DNA of 64,000 nt from Microbacterium aurugineum (lineage in GTDB: Bacteria; Actinomycetota; Actinomycetes; Actinomycetales; Microbacteriaceae), in the NCBI RefSeq assembly GCF_023101205.1, contig NZ_CP078078.1, forward strand, positions 1,054,001 to 1,118,000, given 5' to 3'. The notes under the pieces are model-generated. The model did not search any database, was not told the origin of the DNA, and was given only the letters and a program-made list of their open reading frames with translations. A program made the translations under genes and the position numbers. Below are positions 8,485 through 17,794 of this stretch, one piece after another (the stretch's first letter is position 1; each line of letters opens with the position of its first letter).

Positions 8485-9011
8485 GCGGGAGCCTGCGCAT
8501 CGTCGTGATGGGCCCCAGTGGCTCGGGGAAGTCGACGGTGGGCGCGTTCCTCGCTCAGACGGTCGGCGCACGGTTCGTCGATGGCGACGATCTGCATCCG
8601 GAGGCGAACGTCCGCAAGATGGCGGCGGGAATCGCGCTGGATGACAATGACCGTCTGCCGTGGCTTCGCCTCGTCGGCGAGACACTGCGTGGCGAGGAGC
8701 GGATCGTCGTCGCGTGCTCGGCCCTCCGGCGCACCTATCGAGACCTCATCAGAGACGAGGCGCCCGATGCTTTCTTCGCGGAGCTCACGATCGCACGCGC
8801 GGTGCTCGAGGAGCGCATGCGCCTGCGTACCGACCACTTCATGCCCGCGGCGCTCCTGGACTCCCAGCTCGAGGCGCTCGAATCCCTTGAAGCCGATGAG
8901 GGTGGCATCCGCGTCGATGAGTCTGCGGATGTGCGTACGGCTTCCGCCGCCATCGCCGCAGCCGTGCAGAGGGAAGAAGGGCCTGCGCCCCGCGATCAGT
9001 CCTTGCGGTAG
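8481..9011 (+). CDS. gntK: Gluconokinase
   Basis: 176 residues, typical for the bacterial thermoresistant type. It phosphorylates gluconate with ATP to 6-phosphogluconate, the substrate of Gnd. Walker A is GPSGSGKST (K17), followed by the family motif FVDGDDLHPEANVRKM and CSALRRTYRDLIR. Start TTG 8481 is preceded by GGAGGA about 7 nt upstream and overlaps the stop of the dehydrogenase gene, which fixes the start. Its last 16 bases overlap a small ORF on the opposite strand. Confidence 0.93.
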   Translation: MSGSLRIVVMGPSGSGKSTVGAFLAQTVGARFVDGDDLHPEANVRKMAAGIALDDNDRLPWLRLVGETLRGEERIVVACSALRRTYRDLIRDEAPDAFFAELTIARAVLEERMRLRTDHFMPAALLDSQLEALESLEADEGGIRVDESADVRTASAAIAAAVQREEGPAPRDQSLR

Positions 9012-9121
9012 CTCGAACGTCCCATGGCGAAGAGGGCGCCGAAGCTGCCCACGACGGCGCACACGGTCATGGCGCCGATCAGCCAGAGGAGTGCGTGCGA
9101 AAGGAAGGCGCCGTCGAGCAT
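8996..9121 (-). CDS. Small membrane protein, 41 residues, hypothetical
   Basis: An ATG at 9121 with GGAG 7 nt upstream opens a 41-codon frame ending at TGA 8996-8998. The product has one long hydrophobic helix (ALLWLIGAMTVCAVVGSFGA, residues about 10-29) and a polar basic end (RSSYRKD), so positive-inside topology would place the C-terminus in the cytoplasm. It overlaps the end of gntK by 16 bp on the other strand and lies head-to-head with the rplY leader. No family recognised. Support is the ribosome binding site plus a coherent membrane helix; conservation was not tested. Confidence 0.5.
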   Translation of the reverse strand: MLDGAFLSHALLWLIGAMTVCAVVGSFGALFAMGRSSYRKD

Positions 9122-9342
9122 GGGGTTCTCCGTGTTCTGCAGAAAAGGACCGGTGTCCTCAGCCTATCGGGTCATCCGGTACCATTGAGGCTGTACCTCG
9201 GCGAGGGATGCTTCTGCGCGTGCGCGATCATCCGTTATCGACGCGGCGAAGCAAGCCCGGTGGCTTTCCTCCTGCGTCAGCGAGTTCGAATATCCAAGAC
9301 CACCGCGCGGCGCCTTCGCTGCGTGTCCCGAAGGAGAACCCC
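9122..9342 (+). other. Intergenic region with probable long rplY leader
   Basis: 221 bp between the small minus-strand ORF and rplY. TACCAT at 9180-9185 could be the rplY -10 box, giving a leader of about 150 nt. AAGGAG at 9331-9336 is the ribosome binding site. Such long leaders in ribosomal-protein genes are often autoregulatory, but I cannot define a clean structure here. Confidence 0.35.
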
Positions 9343-9951
9343 ATGTCTGAAGACACCAAGGTCCAGGCCGAGCTCCGCGAGAGCTTCGGCAAGGGCTTCG
9401 CCCGCCGCCTCCGCGCCGCCGGCAAGATCCCCGCCGTCATCTACGGTCACGGCACCGAGCCCGTGCACGTCGCCCTTCCCGGCCACCAGGTCTCGCTCAT
9501 CATCCGTCGCGCCAACGCGCTGCTGGAGCTCGACATCGAGGGCAAGAGCCAGCTCACCTTGGTCAAGGACGTCCAGCGCGACCCGGTGCACCAGATCATC
9601 GAGCACATCGACCTGCTCGTCGTGAAGAAGGGCGAGAAGGTCGCGATCGACGTTCCGATCATCGTCACGGGTGAGTCGGCTGCCGGCACCATCGTCAACC
9701 TCGACGCGACCACGCTGTCGATCGAGGCCGAGGCCACGCACATCCCGCAGAACATCGAGGTCTCGGTCGAGGGCCTGGAAGAGGGCGCGCACATCACCGC
9801 CGCCGACGTGAAGCTTCCCAAGGGCTCCACGCTGCTCTCCGACCCCGAGGTCCTCGTGGTCGCCGTCTCCGTTCCCGCGGCTCCGTCCGAGGACGAGTCC
9901 GCGGAGGAGACCGACGCTGCCGAGGAGACCGAAGAGGCCGCCGCGGAGTGA
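9343..9951 (+). CDS. rplY: 50S ribosomal protein L25 / general stress protein Ctc
   Basis: 202 residues, the long CTC form: an N-terminal L25 domain (about 1-92; RRLRAAGKIPAVIYGHG and DLLVV) that binds 5S rRNA, a second beta domain (about 95-180), and an acidic Glu/Ala-rich tail (about 180-202) common in actinobacterial homologs. Start ATG 9343 has AAGGAG 6 nt upstream. Followed by pth after a strong terminator; the rplY-pth pairing is widespread in bacteria and links ribosome assembly with peptidyl-tRNA recycling. Confidence 0.96.
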   Translation: MSEDTKVQAELRESFGKGFARRLRAAGKIPAVIYGHGTEPVHVALPGHQVSLIIRRANALLELDIEGKSQLTLVKDVQRDPVHQIIEHIDLLVVKKGEKVAIDVPIIVTGESAAGTIVNLDATTLSIEAEATHIPQNIEVSVEGLEEGAHITAADVKLPKGSTLLSDPEVLVVAVSVPAAPSEDESAEETDAAEETEEAAAE

Positions 9952-9968
9952 TCTCCGACTGATTCATC

Positions 9969-10003
9969 ACAGAGGGGACGCGATCCGATCGCGTCCCCTC
10001 TGT
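9969..10003 (+). terminator. Perfect 16-bp hairpin after rplY
   Basis: Arms 9969-9984 and 9988-10003 (ACAGAGGGGACGCGAT and complement) pair without mismatch around a CCG loop. No T-run follows, as is frequent in high-GC actinobacteria. It probably separates rplY from pth, or makes pth expression partial. Confidence 0.85.
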
Positions 10004-10050
10004 CGTATCCTGACCCGGGGCCCGCACCCGGGTATCGAGAGGACGAGGAC

Positions 10051-10632
10051 ATGGCATCCACCTGGCTCGTGGTCGGACTCGGCAATCCCGGGCCGCGATA
10101 CGAGACGACCCGGCACAACATCGGCCAGATGGTCGTGGACGAGCTCGCGGCGCGGCGCGGCGAGACCTTCCGCGAGCACAAGGGCGGAGCGCGGGTCGTC
10201 GAGACCTGGCTGCGCCCCGGTGCGGACAAGCTGGTGCTCGCCAAGCCGAACACCTTCATGAACGTCTCGGGCACGCCGGTGGCCGCGTTGGTGCGGTTCT
10301 ACTCCGTTCCCCCCGAGCAGGTCGTCGTGGTGCACGATGAACTCGACATCCCCTTCGACACGGTGAAGCTCAAGACCGGGGGCGGGCATGGCGGACACAA
10401 CGGCGTTCGCGATGTGGCGCGCGCTCTGGGCACCGCCGACTTCCCGCGCGTGCGAGTGGGCATCGGGCGCCCGGTCGGGCGTCAGGATCCCGCGGACTGG
10501 GTGCTGGCGCCGTTCGGGAAGGACGAGCGGCCGAACCTGCCGATCCTCATCGCGGACGCCGCTGACGCGGTCGAACTGCTCGTGGGCGAAGGTCTGCTCG
10601 CGGCGCAGCAGAAGCACCACGCGCCGCGCTGA
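10051..10632 (+). CDS. pth: Peptidyl-tRNA hydrolase
   Basis: 193 residues, standard length. It cleaves the ester bond of peptidyl-tRNAs released from stalled ribosomes. Family motifs are present: VVGLGNPGPRYETTRHNIG with catalytic H22, KPNTFMNVSG (tRNA/peptide contact Asn), VHDELDIPF (Asp that orients the His), and GGGHGGHNG. The start ATG is preceded by GAGGACGAGGAC. Convergent with the Pro-rich membrane protein gene. Confidence 0.97.
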   Translation: MASTWLVVGLGNPGPRYETTRHNIGQMVVDELAARRGETFREHKGGARVVETWLRPGADKLVLAKPNTFMNVSGTPVAALVRFYSVPPEQVVVVHDELDIPFDTVKLKTGGGHGGHNGVRDVARALGTADFPRVRVGIGRPVGRQDPADWVLAPFGKDERPNLPILIADAADAVELLVGEGLLAAQQKHHAPR

Positions 10633-10659
10633 CACGTTCAGACCGCGCGGAGGTCCGGG

Positions 10660-11244
10660 TCAGGACGTATACGTGGTGAAGCCTGCAGCGCTCCCGGCCG
10701 CGAGGGCCGTGACCAGCACGATGAAGAACAGGACCACGCCCACCACGGCGACCACGAGGGCCGCGATTCCGGCGCCCCTGCCCTTCTTCTTGGCGATCGC
10801 GATGATGCCGAGCACGATCGCGGCGATGCCCAGGATCGTTCCGAGCCAGAAGGACAGCTCGGCCCACAGCACCTGATCCCGGGCGGGGGACAGCAGGCTG
10901 AGATCGTCGGACGTCGTGGTCGTGACGCCTTGCGGAAGGACGCGTCCGATCTCGAAGGCGCTGATCCCCACCAGGATCGCGGGCACGACCGCGGCGACGA
11001 GCGAGAGGACCAGGGCGACGACGCCGAGGACGGCGGACGGGCGCGGCGCGGTCGCGGGGACGGCGTACGTCCCCGCGGGTGCGGCATAGCCTCCGACGGG
11101 CACCTGGTAGGCCCCAGGAGGCGCTGCCGGATACCCGGAAGGCGCCGGATACCCGGAAGGCGCCGGATATGCGGACGGTGCCGGGGACGCGGCGGGAGCC
11201 GGGTACGCGGGCGGTACCGGAGGTGGCAGCTGTGGATCAGTCAC
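10660..11244 (-). CDS. Proline-rich membrane protein, DUF4190-like
   Basis: 194 residues. Residues about 5-65 are low-complexity Pro/Ala/Tyr/Gly with tandem YPAPSG-type units, followed by three hydrophobic segments (about 70-92, 128-152, 160-185) and a basic KKKGRG loop between the last two. This is the layout of many small actinobacterial proteins with a cytoplasmic Pro-rich domain and a membrane anchor; function unknown. The start is GTG 11244 with TAGGAT (11256-11251, minus strand) 6 nt upstream, a leaderless promoter. Confidence 0.75.
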   Translation of the reverse strand: MTDPQLPPPVPPAYPAPAASPAPSAYPAPSGYPAPSGYPAAPPGAYQVPVGGYAAPAGTYAVPATAPRPSAVLGVVALVLSLVAAVVPAILVGISAFEIGRVLPQGVTTTTSDDLSLLSPARDQVLWAELSFWLGTILGIAAIVLGIIAIAKKKGRGAGIAALVVAVVGVVLFFIVLVTALAAGSAAGFTTYTS

Positions 11245-11264
11245 GACCCCATCCTAGGCGCGGC

Positions 11265-12269
11265 TCAGACCCGACGGAGCAGCCCCACGCGGTCATAGAC
11301 GTCCGACAGGGTGGCATCGGCGACGGCATCGGCGCGGCTGGCGTTCTCCGCCAGGATGCGGTCGAGTTCCGCCGGATCGTCGAGCAGTTCGAGGGCCCGC
11401 GCGCGCACCGGCTCGAACTCCTCGACGACGACGTCGGCGAGGCCCTTCTTGAAGTCTCCGTAGCCGCGACCGGCGTACTCGTCTTCGATCGATGCGACCT
11501 GACGCCCGCTGAGTGCGGCATAGATCGTGAGCAGGTTCGAGACGCCCGGCTTGTTCTCCCGGTCGAAGCGCACGGAGCCCTCGTTGTCGGTGACCGCACG
11601 CATGATCTTCTTCGCCGATTTCGCGGGGTCGTCGAGCATCCACAGCACACCGGCATCGCTCTCCGCCGACTTCGACATCTTCGCCGTCGGATTCTGCAGA
11701 TCGTAGATGCGGGCCGTCTCCTTCTGGATGACCGGCATCGGCACCGTGAACGTCGCGCCGAAGCGGGAGTTGAAGCGCTCGGCCAGATCGCGCGTGAGCT
11801 CGACGTGCTGCTTCTGGTCGTCGCCGACCGGAACGACGTCGGTCTGGTAGAGCAGGATGTCGGCTGCCATCAGCACCGGGTACGTGAAGAGCCCGACGCT
11901 CGTCGCATCGGCGCCGTAGCGGGTCGACTTGTCCTTGAACTGGGTCATCCGGCCGGCCTCGCCGAAACCGGTGATCGTGCTGAGGATCCAGGCGAGCTCG
12001 GCGTGGGCGCGCACGTGCGACTGCACATACAGGGTGGACAGCGAGGGCTCGATGCCTGCCGCGATGTACTGTGCAGCCGTGCGGCGCGTCTTCTCGCGGA
12101 GCTCGGCCGGGTCCTGGGCGACCGTGAGGGCGTGCAGGTCGACCACCGAGAAGTAGGCGTCGTAGGAGTTCTGCAGATCTCGCCACTGGAGCAGCGCGCC
12201 GATGTAGTTGCCGATCTGGAGGGAGTCGGCGGAGGGCTGCATTCCGGAGTAAAGGCGAGGTTTCGTCAC
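11265..12269 (-). CDS. trpS: Tryptophanyl-tRNA synthetase
   Basis: 334 residues, a class I synthetase that charges tRNA-Trp. [20 protein letters not shown] carries the HIGH-type signature, and [10 protein letters not shown] is the KMSKS loop. The start GTG 12269 matches the family N-terminus and is preceded by TAGGAT (12282-12277) with 7 nt between, a leaderless promoter; the longer frame has no support. Divergent from the DUF4166 gene with only 45 bp between starts. Confidence 0.96.
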   Translation of the reverse strand: MTKPRLYSGMQPSADSLQIGNYIGALLQWRDLQNSYDAYFSVVDLHALTVAQDPAELREKTRRTAAQYIAAGIEPSLSTLYVQSHVRAHAELAWILSTITGFGEAGRMTQFKDKSTRYGADATSVGLFTYPVLMAADILLYQTDVVPVGDDQKQHVELTRDLAERFNSRFGATFTVPMPVIQKETARIYDLQNPTAKMSKSAESDAGVLWMLDDPAKSAKKIMRAVTDNEGSVRFDRENKPGVSNLLTIYAALSGRQVASIEDEYAGRGYGDFKKGLADVVVEEFEPVRARALELLDDPAELDRILAENASRADAVADATLSDVYDRVGLLRRV

Positions 12270-12276
12270 AGGATCA

Positions 12277-12308
12277 ATCCTATGGGGTGCGCGCCCTGCG
12301 CCTACGAT
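12277..12308. promoter_or_regulatory. Back-to-back leaderless promoters of trpS and the DUF4166 gene
   Basis: TAGGAT on the minus strand (12282-12277) and TACGAT on the plus strand (12303-12308) each stand 6-7 nt before a start codon. Only 20 bp separate the hexamers, so the two promoters must share upstream DNA. Confidence 0.6.
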
Positions 12309-12314
12309 GGCCGC

Positions 12315-13016
12315 ATGGCCTCCCCTTCTCCTCCCGCGCGGTCGACAGGAAGAAGTGTCGCGCCTTTCGCGGCGGCGAATGCGCGAGGCGCGGCGTTTCT
12401 CGAGGCGTTGGGGGAGGACGCGCAGCGGCTCCATCCCGAGCTCCTCGCGCAGATGAGGGTCGAAGCGGCTCACGACAGCGCGGAGGGCCTGTTCGAGGTC
12501 GCGGGGAGCAGGTTCGGACGCCTTGCCGGTCTCGCCTCGCCGGTGGTCGGGCCGGGGTTGCTCGTGACACGGTTCGCCCGCGACGTGCCGTTCCGCATCG
12601 AGACGGTGTCAGGGCGGTCGCACGGCGGACGCGCAACGCTCGACACCGTCCGCGAGTTCCGTTTCCCCGGCGCGACACAGCACGTCGTGGATCGGCTCTT
12701 CGCGACCGGGCGTCCCGGCATCGTGCAGAACGCCTTGGGGGCCCGCGGCCGCGTGCAGATGCTCGAGCAGTGCTCGGTCACGGGCGACGGCGCACTGCGC
12801 ATGAACACGCGCGCCGTCGCACTACGGGTGGGAGGACACCGGATCGCACTTCGCGGAATCCTGCGGATCGATGTCGAACTCGTCGACGGGTGGGACGAGG
12901 CTCACCGTCGACGCACGATCGACATGCGCGCGACGAGCCCCGTTCTCGGCACGGTCCTGGAGTATCACGGGTGGTACCGCTACGCAGGCGGTACCGCGTC
13001 AGGCTCGGATCAGTAG
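12315..13016 (+). CDS. DUF4166 domain protein
   Basis: 233 residues, cytoplasmic, no signal peptide. The sequence [14 protein letters not shown], followed by alternating beta-strand-like segments ([21 protein letters not shown]) and ending [12 protein letters not shown], resembles DUF4166 proteins, which occur alone or fused to oxidoreductases. Function unknown. ATG 12315 has TACGAT exactly 6 nt upstream (leaderless). Its stop overlaps the xth stop by 7 bp tail-to-tail, leaving no room for a terminator between the convergent genes. Confidence 0.7.
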   Translation: MASPSPPARSTGRSVAPFAAANARGAAFLEALGEDAQRLHPELLAQMRVEAAHDSAEGLFEVAGSRFGRLAGLASPVVGPGLLVTRFARDVPFRIETVSGRSHGGRATLDTVREFRFPGATQHVVDRLFATGRPGIVQNALGARGRVQMLEQCSVTGDGALRMNTRAVALRVGGHRIALRGILRIDVELVDGWDEAHRRRTIDMRATSPVLGTVLEYHGWYRYAGGTASGSDQ

Positions 13017-13849
13017 CGGTAGTCGACCACGACGGGCGCGTGGTCGCTCCACCGCTGGTCGTAGGCTGCGGCGCGCGCGACGTGGTAGGTCTCGACCCGC
13101 TCCGCGAGCGCCGGCGTCGCCAGGTGGTAGTCGATGCGCCACCCGGAGTCGTTGTCGAACGCCTGTCCGCGCATGGACCACCAGGTGTACGGGCCGTCGA
13201 CCTCGCCGTGGAACTTCCGTCCGACGTCGACCCAGCCGAGACCCGGGCCCACGGTGCCGTCGACGCCGGTGACCTCGGTTCCCGCCTCACCGAGGAATCG
13301 GTCGAAGTAGGCGCGCTCCCGGGGGAGGAATCCGGCCTTCTTGCGGTTGCCGCGCCAGTTCTTGATGTCGAGCTCACGGTGTCCGACGTTGAGGTCTCCC
13401 GTCACGAGCGCGAGTGCTCCGTCGGTGCCGAGCTCACCGAGCCGGGTGCCGAAGGCATCGAGGAACTTCCACTTCTCCTCCTGCTTGGGGGTGTCGGCCT
13501 CGCCCGAATGGACGTACGCGCTGACCACCGTGAGCGGACGGTCGCCGATCAGGAAGTCGGCTTCGATCCAGCGGCCCTTGGAGTCGAAATCCTCCGGGCC
13601 GAACGCGGTGCGCGAAGCCACAGCCGGAACGCGGCTCGCGATCGCGACCCCGGCACGGCCCTTCGCCGTCGCCTCGTCGTGCACGAACGACCAGCCGGGG
13701 AGAGCGGCTTCGATGTGCTCGTCTTGTCCGCGGACCTCCTGGAGCGTGAGGATGTCGACACCGGCGTCGTCCAGCCACCCGCTCATCCCGTTGCGAGCCG
13801 CCGCTCGGATCCCGTTGACATTGACCGTGGCGATACGCAGATGAGGCAT
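13010..13849 (-). CDS. xth: Exodeoxyribonuclease III / AP endonuclease
   Basis: 279 residues. It acts at abasic sites and 3' blocked ends in base excision repair. Conserved EEP-fold motifs: IATVNVNGIRAA, LQEVRGQ (metal-binding Glu), GDLNVGHRELDIKN (catalytic Asp/Asn) and the C-terminal YDQRWSDHAPVVVDY (Asp-His pair). ATG 13849 is leaderless with TAGGCT (13861-13856) 6 nt upstream; that hexamer lies across the stop of the upstream YihY gene. Confidence 0.94.
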   Translation of the reverse strand: MPHLRIATVNVNGIRAAARNGMSGWLDDAGVDILTLQEVRGQDEHIEAALPGWSFVHDEATAKGRAGVAIASRVPAVASRTAFGPEDFDSKGRWIEADFLIGDRPLTVVSAYVHSGEADTPKQEEKWKFLDAFGTRLGELGTDGALALVTGDLNVGHRELDIKNWRGNRKKAGFLPRERAYFDRFLGEAGTEVTGVDGTVGPGLGWVDVGRKFHGEVDGPYTWWSMRGQAFDNDSGWRIDYHLATPALAERVETYHVARAAAYDQRWSDHAPVVVDYRY

Positions 13850-13858
13850 GCTCCCAGC

Positions 13859-15073
13859 CTAACGAGAGCCGCCGACATCCCTTCCCGACCGGTTCAGCTC
13901 CGCCAGCAGACGCTGCGCGAGCGGCGTCGTCGCTGCCGCGGGTGGGGGAGGGGACGCTTCGAGGTCGGCGAGTTCCTCCTCGGCGTCGCGCACGGCCCGA
14001 TTCGCCACCCAGGCGCGGTACCAGGGCGCCTGGGTGCGGGCCGCGTGCGCTTCCCGCACCCGGATGCGCGCCGCCGTCAGCAGGGTCTGATACTCCGCGA
14101 TCCGACGTTCGGCCTCGGTCTCCTGCAGGAGGGGGAGATCGTGGTCCTGCGCGGAGACCGCGATCCAGGAGGAGGCCACCAGCATGACGACCCCGTTCAC
14201 GCGGAACCACAGCAGCAGACCGATGAAGATGGCGAACGTGGCCAGCAGCGGATTGGAGGGCGTGTAGCTCAGCAGGAATCCCGCCCCGTACTGGAGGATG
14301 GTCATCGCGCCACCGCCGAGGAGAGCCCCCGGCCAGATCGTGCGCCAGCGCAGCGACGTTCCGGTCAGGAAACGCACCATCGCCGCCAGCGCGGATGACA
14401 TGAGCGCGAAGGACACGATGACCGTGCCGATGCGGATGCCGAGGTTGAGGCCGTCCGATCCGGAGTCCCAGCCGAGGAGGCTGAGCAGCCAGCTCAGCAC
14501 CGCGGCGCTGGCCGAGCTGAGGAGCGAGCCGACGATCAGGGAGATGCCGAAGATCAGCGCAGCCAGCAGGTCGCGCGCCTTCAGGATCACGTAGCTGCGG
14601 CGGTCCGGTGGTAGCCCGAAGATGTCCCTGGTCGCGCGGCGGGAGAAGGTCACCCAGCCGATCGCCGTCCAGATCACGGTGCCGAGGGCGATCAGACCCG
14701 TGATGCTCAGCACTCCGGTGGTGCTCGCCGCGATCTCCTGCACCTGCTCGGGGGTGACGACACCGCCCTGTCCCTCGGGGAGGATCAGGTTCGGGATGTA
14801 GCTGTTGATCATGGCGATCAGGCCGTTGACCGCGTCCTCGCTGCCGCCGAGCCAGAGGCCGGCGATCGCGAAGGCGAGATAGATCGCCGCGAAGATGGCG
14901 AACAGCGCCTGGTAGCTCACGCCCGCCGCGAGGAGGAAGCCGTTGTGCTGCAGGAAGTGGCGCCAGACCCGCACGGGGAAGAGCGCGAGCGTGCGCTGGG
15001 TCAGCGCAGTGGCGCGTTCGACGGCCGCATCGAGGCGACCGGGCTCGGACGCGGCGTCAACGGGTTCAGACAC
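13859..15073 (-). CDS. YihY/BrkB family inner-membrane protein
   Basis: 404 residues. About six membrane segments between residues 40 and 320, with FLLAAGVSYQALFAIF near the first helix as in YihY/BrkB (formerly RNase BN) proteins, and a hydrophilic, probably helical tail (about 320-404) rich in Arg/Glu/Ala. Role in the membrane is not established for the family. Start is GTG 15073 with TAGGGT (15085-15080) 6 nt upstream (leaderless). Stop is 9 bp before the xth start. Confidence 0.85.
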   Translation of the reverse strand: MSEPVDAASEPGRLDAAVERATALTQRTLALFPVRVWRHFLQHNGFLLAAGVSYQALFAIFAAIYLAFAIAGLWLGGSEDAVNGLIAMINSYIPNLILPEGQGGVVTPEQVQEIAASTTGVLSITGLIALGTVIWTAIGWVTFSRRATRDIFGLPPDRRSYVILKARDLLAALIFGISLIVGSLLSSASAAVLSWLLSLLGWDSGSDGLNLGIRIGTVIVSFALMSSALAAMVRFLTGTSLRWRTIWPGALLGGGAMTILQYGAGFLLSYTPSNPLLATFAIFIGLLLWFRVNGVVMLVASSWIAVSAQDHDLPLLQETEAERRIAEYQTLLTAARIRVREAHAARTQAPWYRAWVANRAVRDAEEELADLEASPPPPAAATTPLAQRLLAELNRSGRDVGGSR

Positions 15074-15119
15074 ATCCCCACCCTATCCAAGCGTGTGGGG
15101 CGGGAGAGAGGCGCTGACG

Positions 15120-15159
15120 CGAGAACAGGCAGTCCCCGGAAGGGAACCGCCTGTTCTCG
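15120..15159 (-). terminator. Hairpin after the sdh operon
   Basis: Perfect 11-bp arms (15120-15130 and 15149-15159, CGAGAACAGGC and complement) lie 20 bp past the sdhB stop on the transcribed minus strand. Confidence 0.8.
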
Positions 15160-15179
15160 AAGGAGTCTGAATCAGCGCG

Positions 15180-15947
15180 TCAGGGCTGCCCGCGGAGGAT
15201 CGCCTGCTTGACCTCGGCGATCGCCTTGGTGACCTCGATGCCGCGGGGGCACGCCTCGGAGCAGTTGAAGGTCGTGCGGCAGCGCCAGACGCCCTCCTTG
15301 TCGTTGAGGATGTCGAGGCGCACAGCGGCGTTGTCATCGCGCGAGTCGAAGATGAACCGGTGGGCGTTCACGATCGCTGCGGGGCCGAAGTACTGCCCGT
15401 CGGTCCAGAACACGGGGCACGACGAGGTGCACGCGGCGCACAGGATGCACTTGGTGGTGTCGTCGAAGATCTCGCGATCGGCGATGGACTGGACGCGCTC
15501 CTTGCCCTTCTCCGGCACCGAGCTGGCGACCAGGAACGGCTGGACCTCGCGGTACGACGCGAAGAACGGCTCCATGTCGACGACGAGGTCCTTCTCCAGC
15601 GGCAGACCCTTGATGGCCTCGACGTAGATCGGCTTCGAGATGTCGAGGTCCTTGATCAGCGTCTTGCAGGCGAGGCGGTTGCGGCCGTTGATGCGCATGG
15701 CGTCGGAGCCGCAGATGCCGTGCGCGCAGGAGCGGCGGAAGGTCAGCGAACCGTCGACCTCCCACTTGATCTTGTGCAGGGCGTCGAGCACGCGGTCGGT
15801 GGAGTACAGCTCCACGTCGTAGTCGACCCAGTGCGGCTCGGCGTCGACCTCAGGGTCGAACCTGCGGATGTTGAAGGTGACGATGAAGGACTGGATGGCC
15901 GTCTCTTCGGTCGTGTCGGCAGGTGCTTCTGCGATGGCAGTCGACAT
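15180..15947 (-). CDS. sdhB: Succinate dehydrogenase iron-sulfur subunit
   Basis: 255 residues. Carries electrons from SdhA flavin to the membrane quinone. Three clusters are visible: 2Fe-2S (SCAHGICGSDAMRINGRNRL then AC), 4Fe-4S (CILCAACTSSCPVFW) and 3Fe-4S (CRTTFNCSEACPRGIEVTKA). Start ATG 15947 lies 2 bp after the sdhA stop; GGAAGT is at about the right distance. A longer in-frame reading inside sdhA is a shadow. Last gene of the sdhCDAB operon. Confidence 0.97.
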   Translation of the reverse strand: MSTAIAEAPADTTEETAIQSFIVTFNIRRFDPEVDAEPHWVDYDVELYSTDRVLDALHKIKWEVDGSLTFRRSCAHGICGSDAMRINGRNRLACKTLIKDLDISKPIYVEAIKGLPLEKDLVVDMEPFFASYREVQPFLVASSVPEKGKERVQSIADREIFDDTTKCILCAACTSSCPVFWTDGQYFGPAAIVNAHRFIFDSRDDNAAVRLDILNDKEGVWRCRTTFNCSEACPRGIEVTKAIAEVKQAILRGQP

Positions 15948-15949
15948 GC

Positions 15950-17776
15950 TCAGTACTTCCTCTCCATCGGCGGGTAGTTGAACTCGCCCTGCTCGTTCTT
16001 CGTGAACACCACCGGCTTCCAGTCGAGCTTGATGTGATCGCTCGGCGTGGAGGAGTGCGGGTCGCCGGTCAGGTACGCCATGGTGTGCTTCATGTACTTG
16101 TCGTCGTTGCGCTTCGGGAAGTCGTCGCGCATGTGGCCGCCGCGGCTCTCCTCGCGGTTCTGCGCGGCGTAGACGACGACCTCGGCGATGTCGAGCAGGA
16201 AGCCGAGCTCCACGGCCTCGAGGAGGTCGGTGTTGAAGCGCTTGCCCTTGTCGTCGACGTGCACGTTCTTGTACCGCTCGCGCAGCTCGGCGATGACGCC
16301 GAGCACGTGCTGGAGGGACTCGTGCGTGCGGAAGACCTGCGCGCCCTTGTCCATCTCGTCCTGGAGCGTCTTGCGGAGCACGGCGATGCGCTCGGTGCCC
16401 TGGTTGTTGCGCAGATCCTCGAGCATGCCCGAGACGAATCCCGCGGGGTTCTCGGGGAGCGGCACGAACTCGGCGGTCTTGACGTACTCGACCGCGTTGC
16501 GACCCGCACGCTTGCCGAACACGTTGATGTCGAGCAGCGAGTTGGTGCCGAGGCGGTTGGCGCCGTGCACCGAGACGCACGCGCATTCGCCGGCCGCGTA
16601 GAGACCGGGGACGACGGTGGTGTTGTCCGCGAGGACCTCGCCGTCGTTGTTCGTCGGGATGCCGCCCATGGCGTAGTGCGCGGTCGGCATGACGGGCACG
16701 GGCTCGACGACCGGGTCGACGCCCAGATAGGTGCGCGCGAACTCGGTGATGTCGGGCAGCTTGGTCTCGAGGACCTCGGCGCCCAGGTGCGTGCAGTCGA
16801 GCAGCACGTAGTCCTTGTGGGGGCCGGCGCCACGGCCGTCGAGGACCTCCTGCACCATGCAGCGCGCGACGATGTCACGAGGAGCGAGGTCCTTGATGGT
16901 GGGGGCGTAGCGCTCCATGAAGCGCTCGCCCGAGGCGTTGCGCAGGATCGCGCCCTCTCCTCGTGCGCCCTCGGTGAGGAGGATGCCGAGGCCGGCGAGA
17001 CCGGTCGGGTGGAACTGGAAGAACTCGAGGTCCTCGAGGGGGAGGCCCTTGCGCCAGACGATGCCGACGCCGTCGCCCGTGAGGGTGTGCGCGTTGGACG
17101 TCGTCTTGAAGATCTTGCCGAACCCTCCGGTCGCGAAGATGACGGCCTTGGCCTGGAACACGTGCAGTTCGCCGGTCGCGAGGTCGTAGGAGACGACTCC
17201 CGCGACCTGGGTGTTCCCGTCGGCGTCCTTCACCGTCAGCAGGTCGAGGACATAGAACTCGTTGAAGAAGTTGATGCCGAGCTTGACGCAGTTCTGGAAC
17301 AGCGTCTGCAGGATCATGTGGCCCGTGCGGTCTGCGGCGTAGCAGGCGCGGCGGACCGGGGTCTTGCCGTGCTCGGCCGTGTGTCCGCCGAAGCGTCGCT
17401 GGTCGATCTTGCCCTCGGGCGTGCGGTTGAAGGGGAGACCCATGTTCTCGAGGTCGATGACCGCGTCGATGGCCTCCTTCGCGAGGATCTCCGCGGCATC
17501 CTGGTCGACGAGGTAGTCGCCGCCCTTGACGGTGTCGAAGGTGTGCCACTCCCAGGAGTCCTCTTCGACGTTGGCGAGCGCCGCGGCCATACCGCCCTGC
17601 GCCGCACCGGTGTGCGAACGCGTGGGGTACAGCTTGGAGATCACCGCGGTCTTCGCGCCGGGTCCGGCCTCGATGGCCGCACGCATCCCGGCGCCGCCGG
17701 CGCCGACGATCACGATGTCGAACTGGTGGTAGTGCACGCCGTCACGGACGACGGAATCCTGCGTCTCGGTAGTCAC
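15950..17776 (-). CDS. sdhA: Succinate dehydrogenase flavoprotein subunit
   Basis: 608 residues. It oxidises succinate to fumarate. FAD-binding [18 protein letters not shown] at the N-terminus, covalent FAD site [15 protein letters not shown] with H55, active-site region [10 protein letters not shown], and [19 protein letters not shown] near residue 400. Full length for the family. Between sdhD (18-bp gap) and sdhB. Confidence 0.98.
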   Translation of the reverse strand: MTTETQDSVVRDGVHYHQFDIVIVGAGGAGMRAAIEAGPGAKTAVISKLYPTRSHTGAAQGGMAAALANVEEDSWEWHTFDTVKGGDYLVDQDAAEILAKEAIDAVIDLENMGLPFNRTPEGKIDQRRFGGHTAEHGKTPVRRACYAADRTGHMILQTLFQNCVKLGINFFNEFYVLDLLTVKDADGNTQVAGVVSYDLATGELHVFQAKAVIFATGGFGKIFKTTSNAHTLTGDGVGIVWRKGLPLEDLEFFQFHPTGLAGLGILLTEGARGEGAILRNASGERFMERYAPTIKDLAPRDIVARCMVQEVLDGRGAGPHKDYVLLDCTHLGAEVLETKLPDITEFARTYLGVDPVVEPVPVMPTAHYAMGGIPTNNDGEVLADNTTVVPGLYAAGECACVSVHGANRLGTNSLLDINVFGKRAGRNAVEYVKTAEFVPLPENPAGFVSGMLEDLRNNQGTERIAVLRKTLQDEMDKGAQVFRTHESLQHVLGVIAELRERYKNVHVDDKGKRFNTDLLEAVELGFLLDIAEVVVYAAQNREESRGGHMRDDFPKRNDDKYMKHTMAYLTGDPHSSTPSDHIKLDWKPVVFTKNEQGEFNYPPMERKY

Positions 17777-17794
17777 TTCTTCTTAGCCTTCTTC

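Noticed and set aside
9275..9300. GTTCGAAT, which resembles a tRNA T-loop
   Set aside because: No T-stem pairs around it and no acceptor or anticodon arm can be drawn; part of the rplY leader.
12287..14398. A 703-codon plus-strand frame
   Set aside because: Shadow of DUF4166 (another frame), xth and yihY (opposite strand); Arg-rich composition with no domain.
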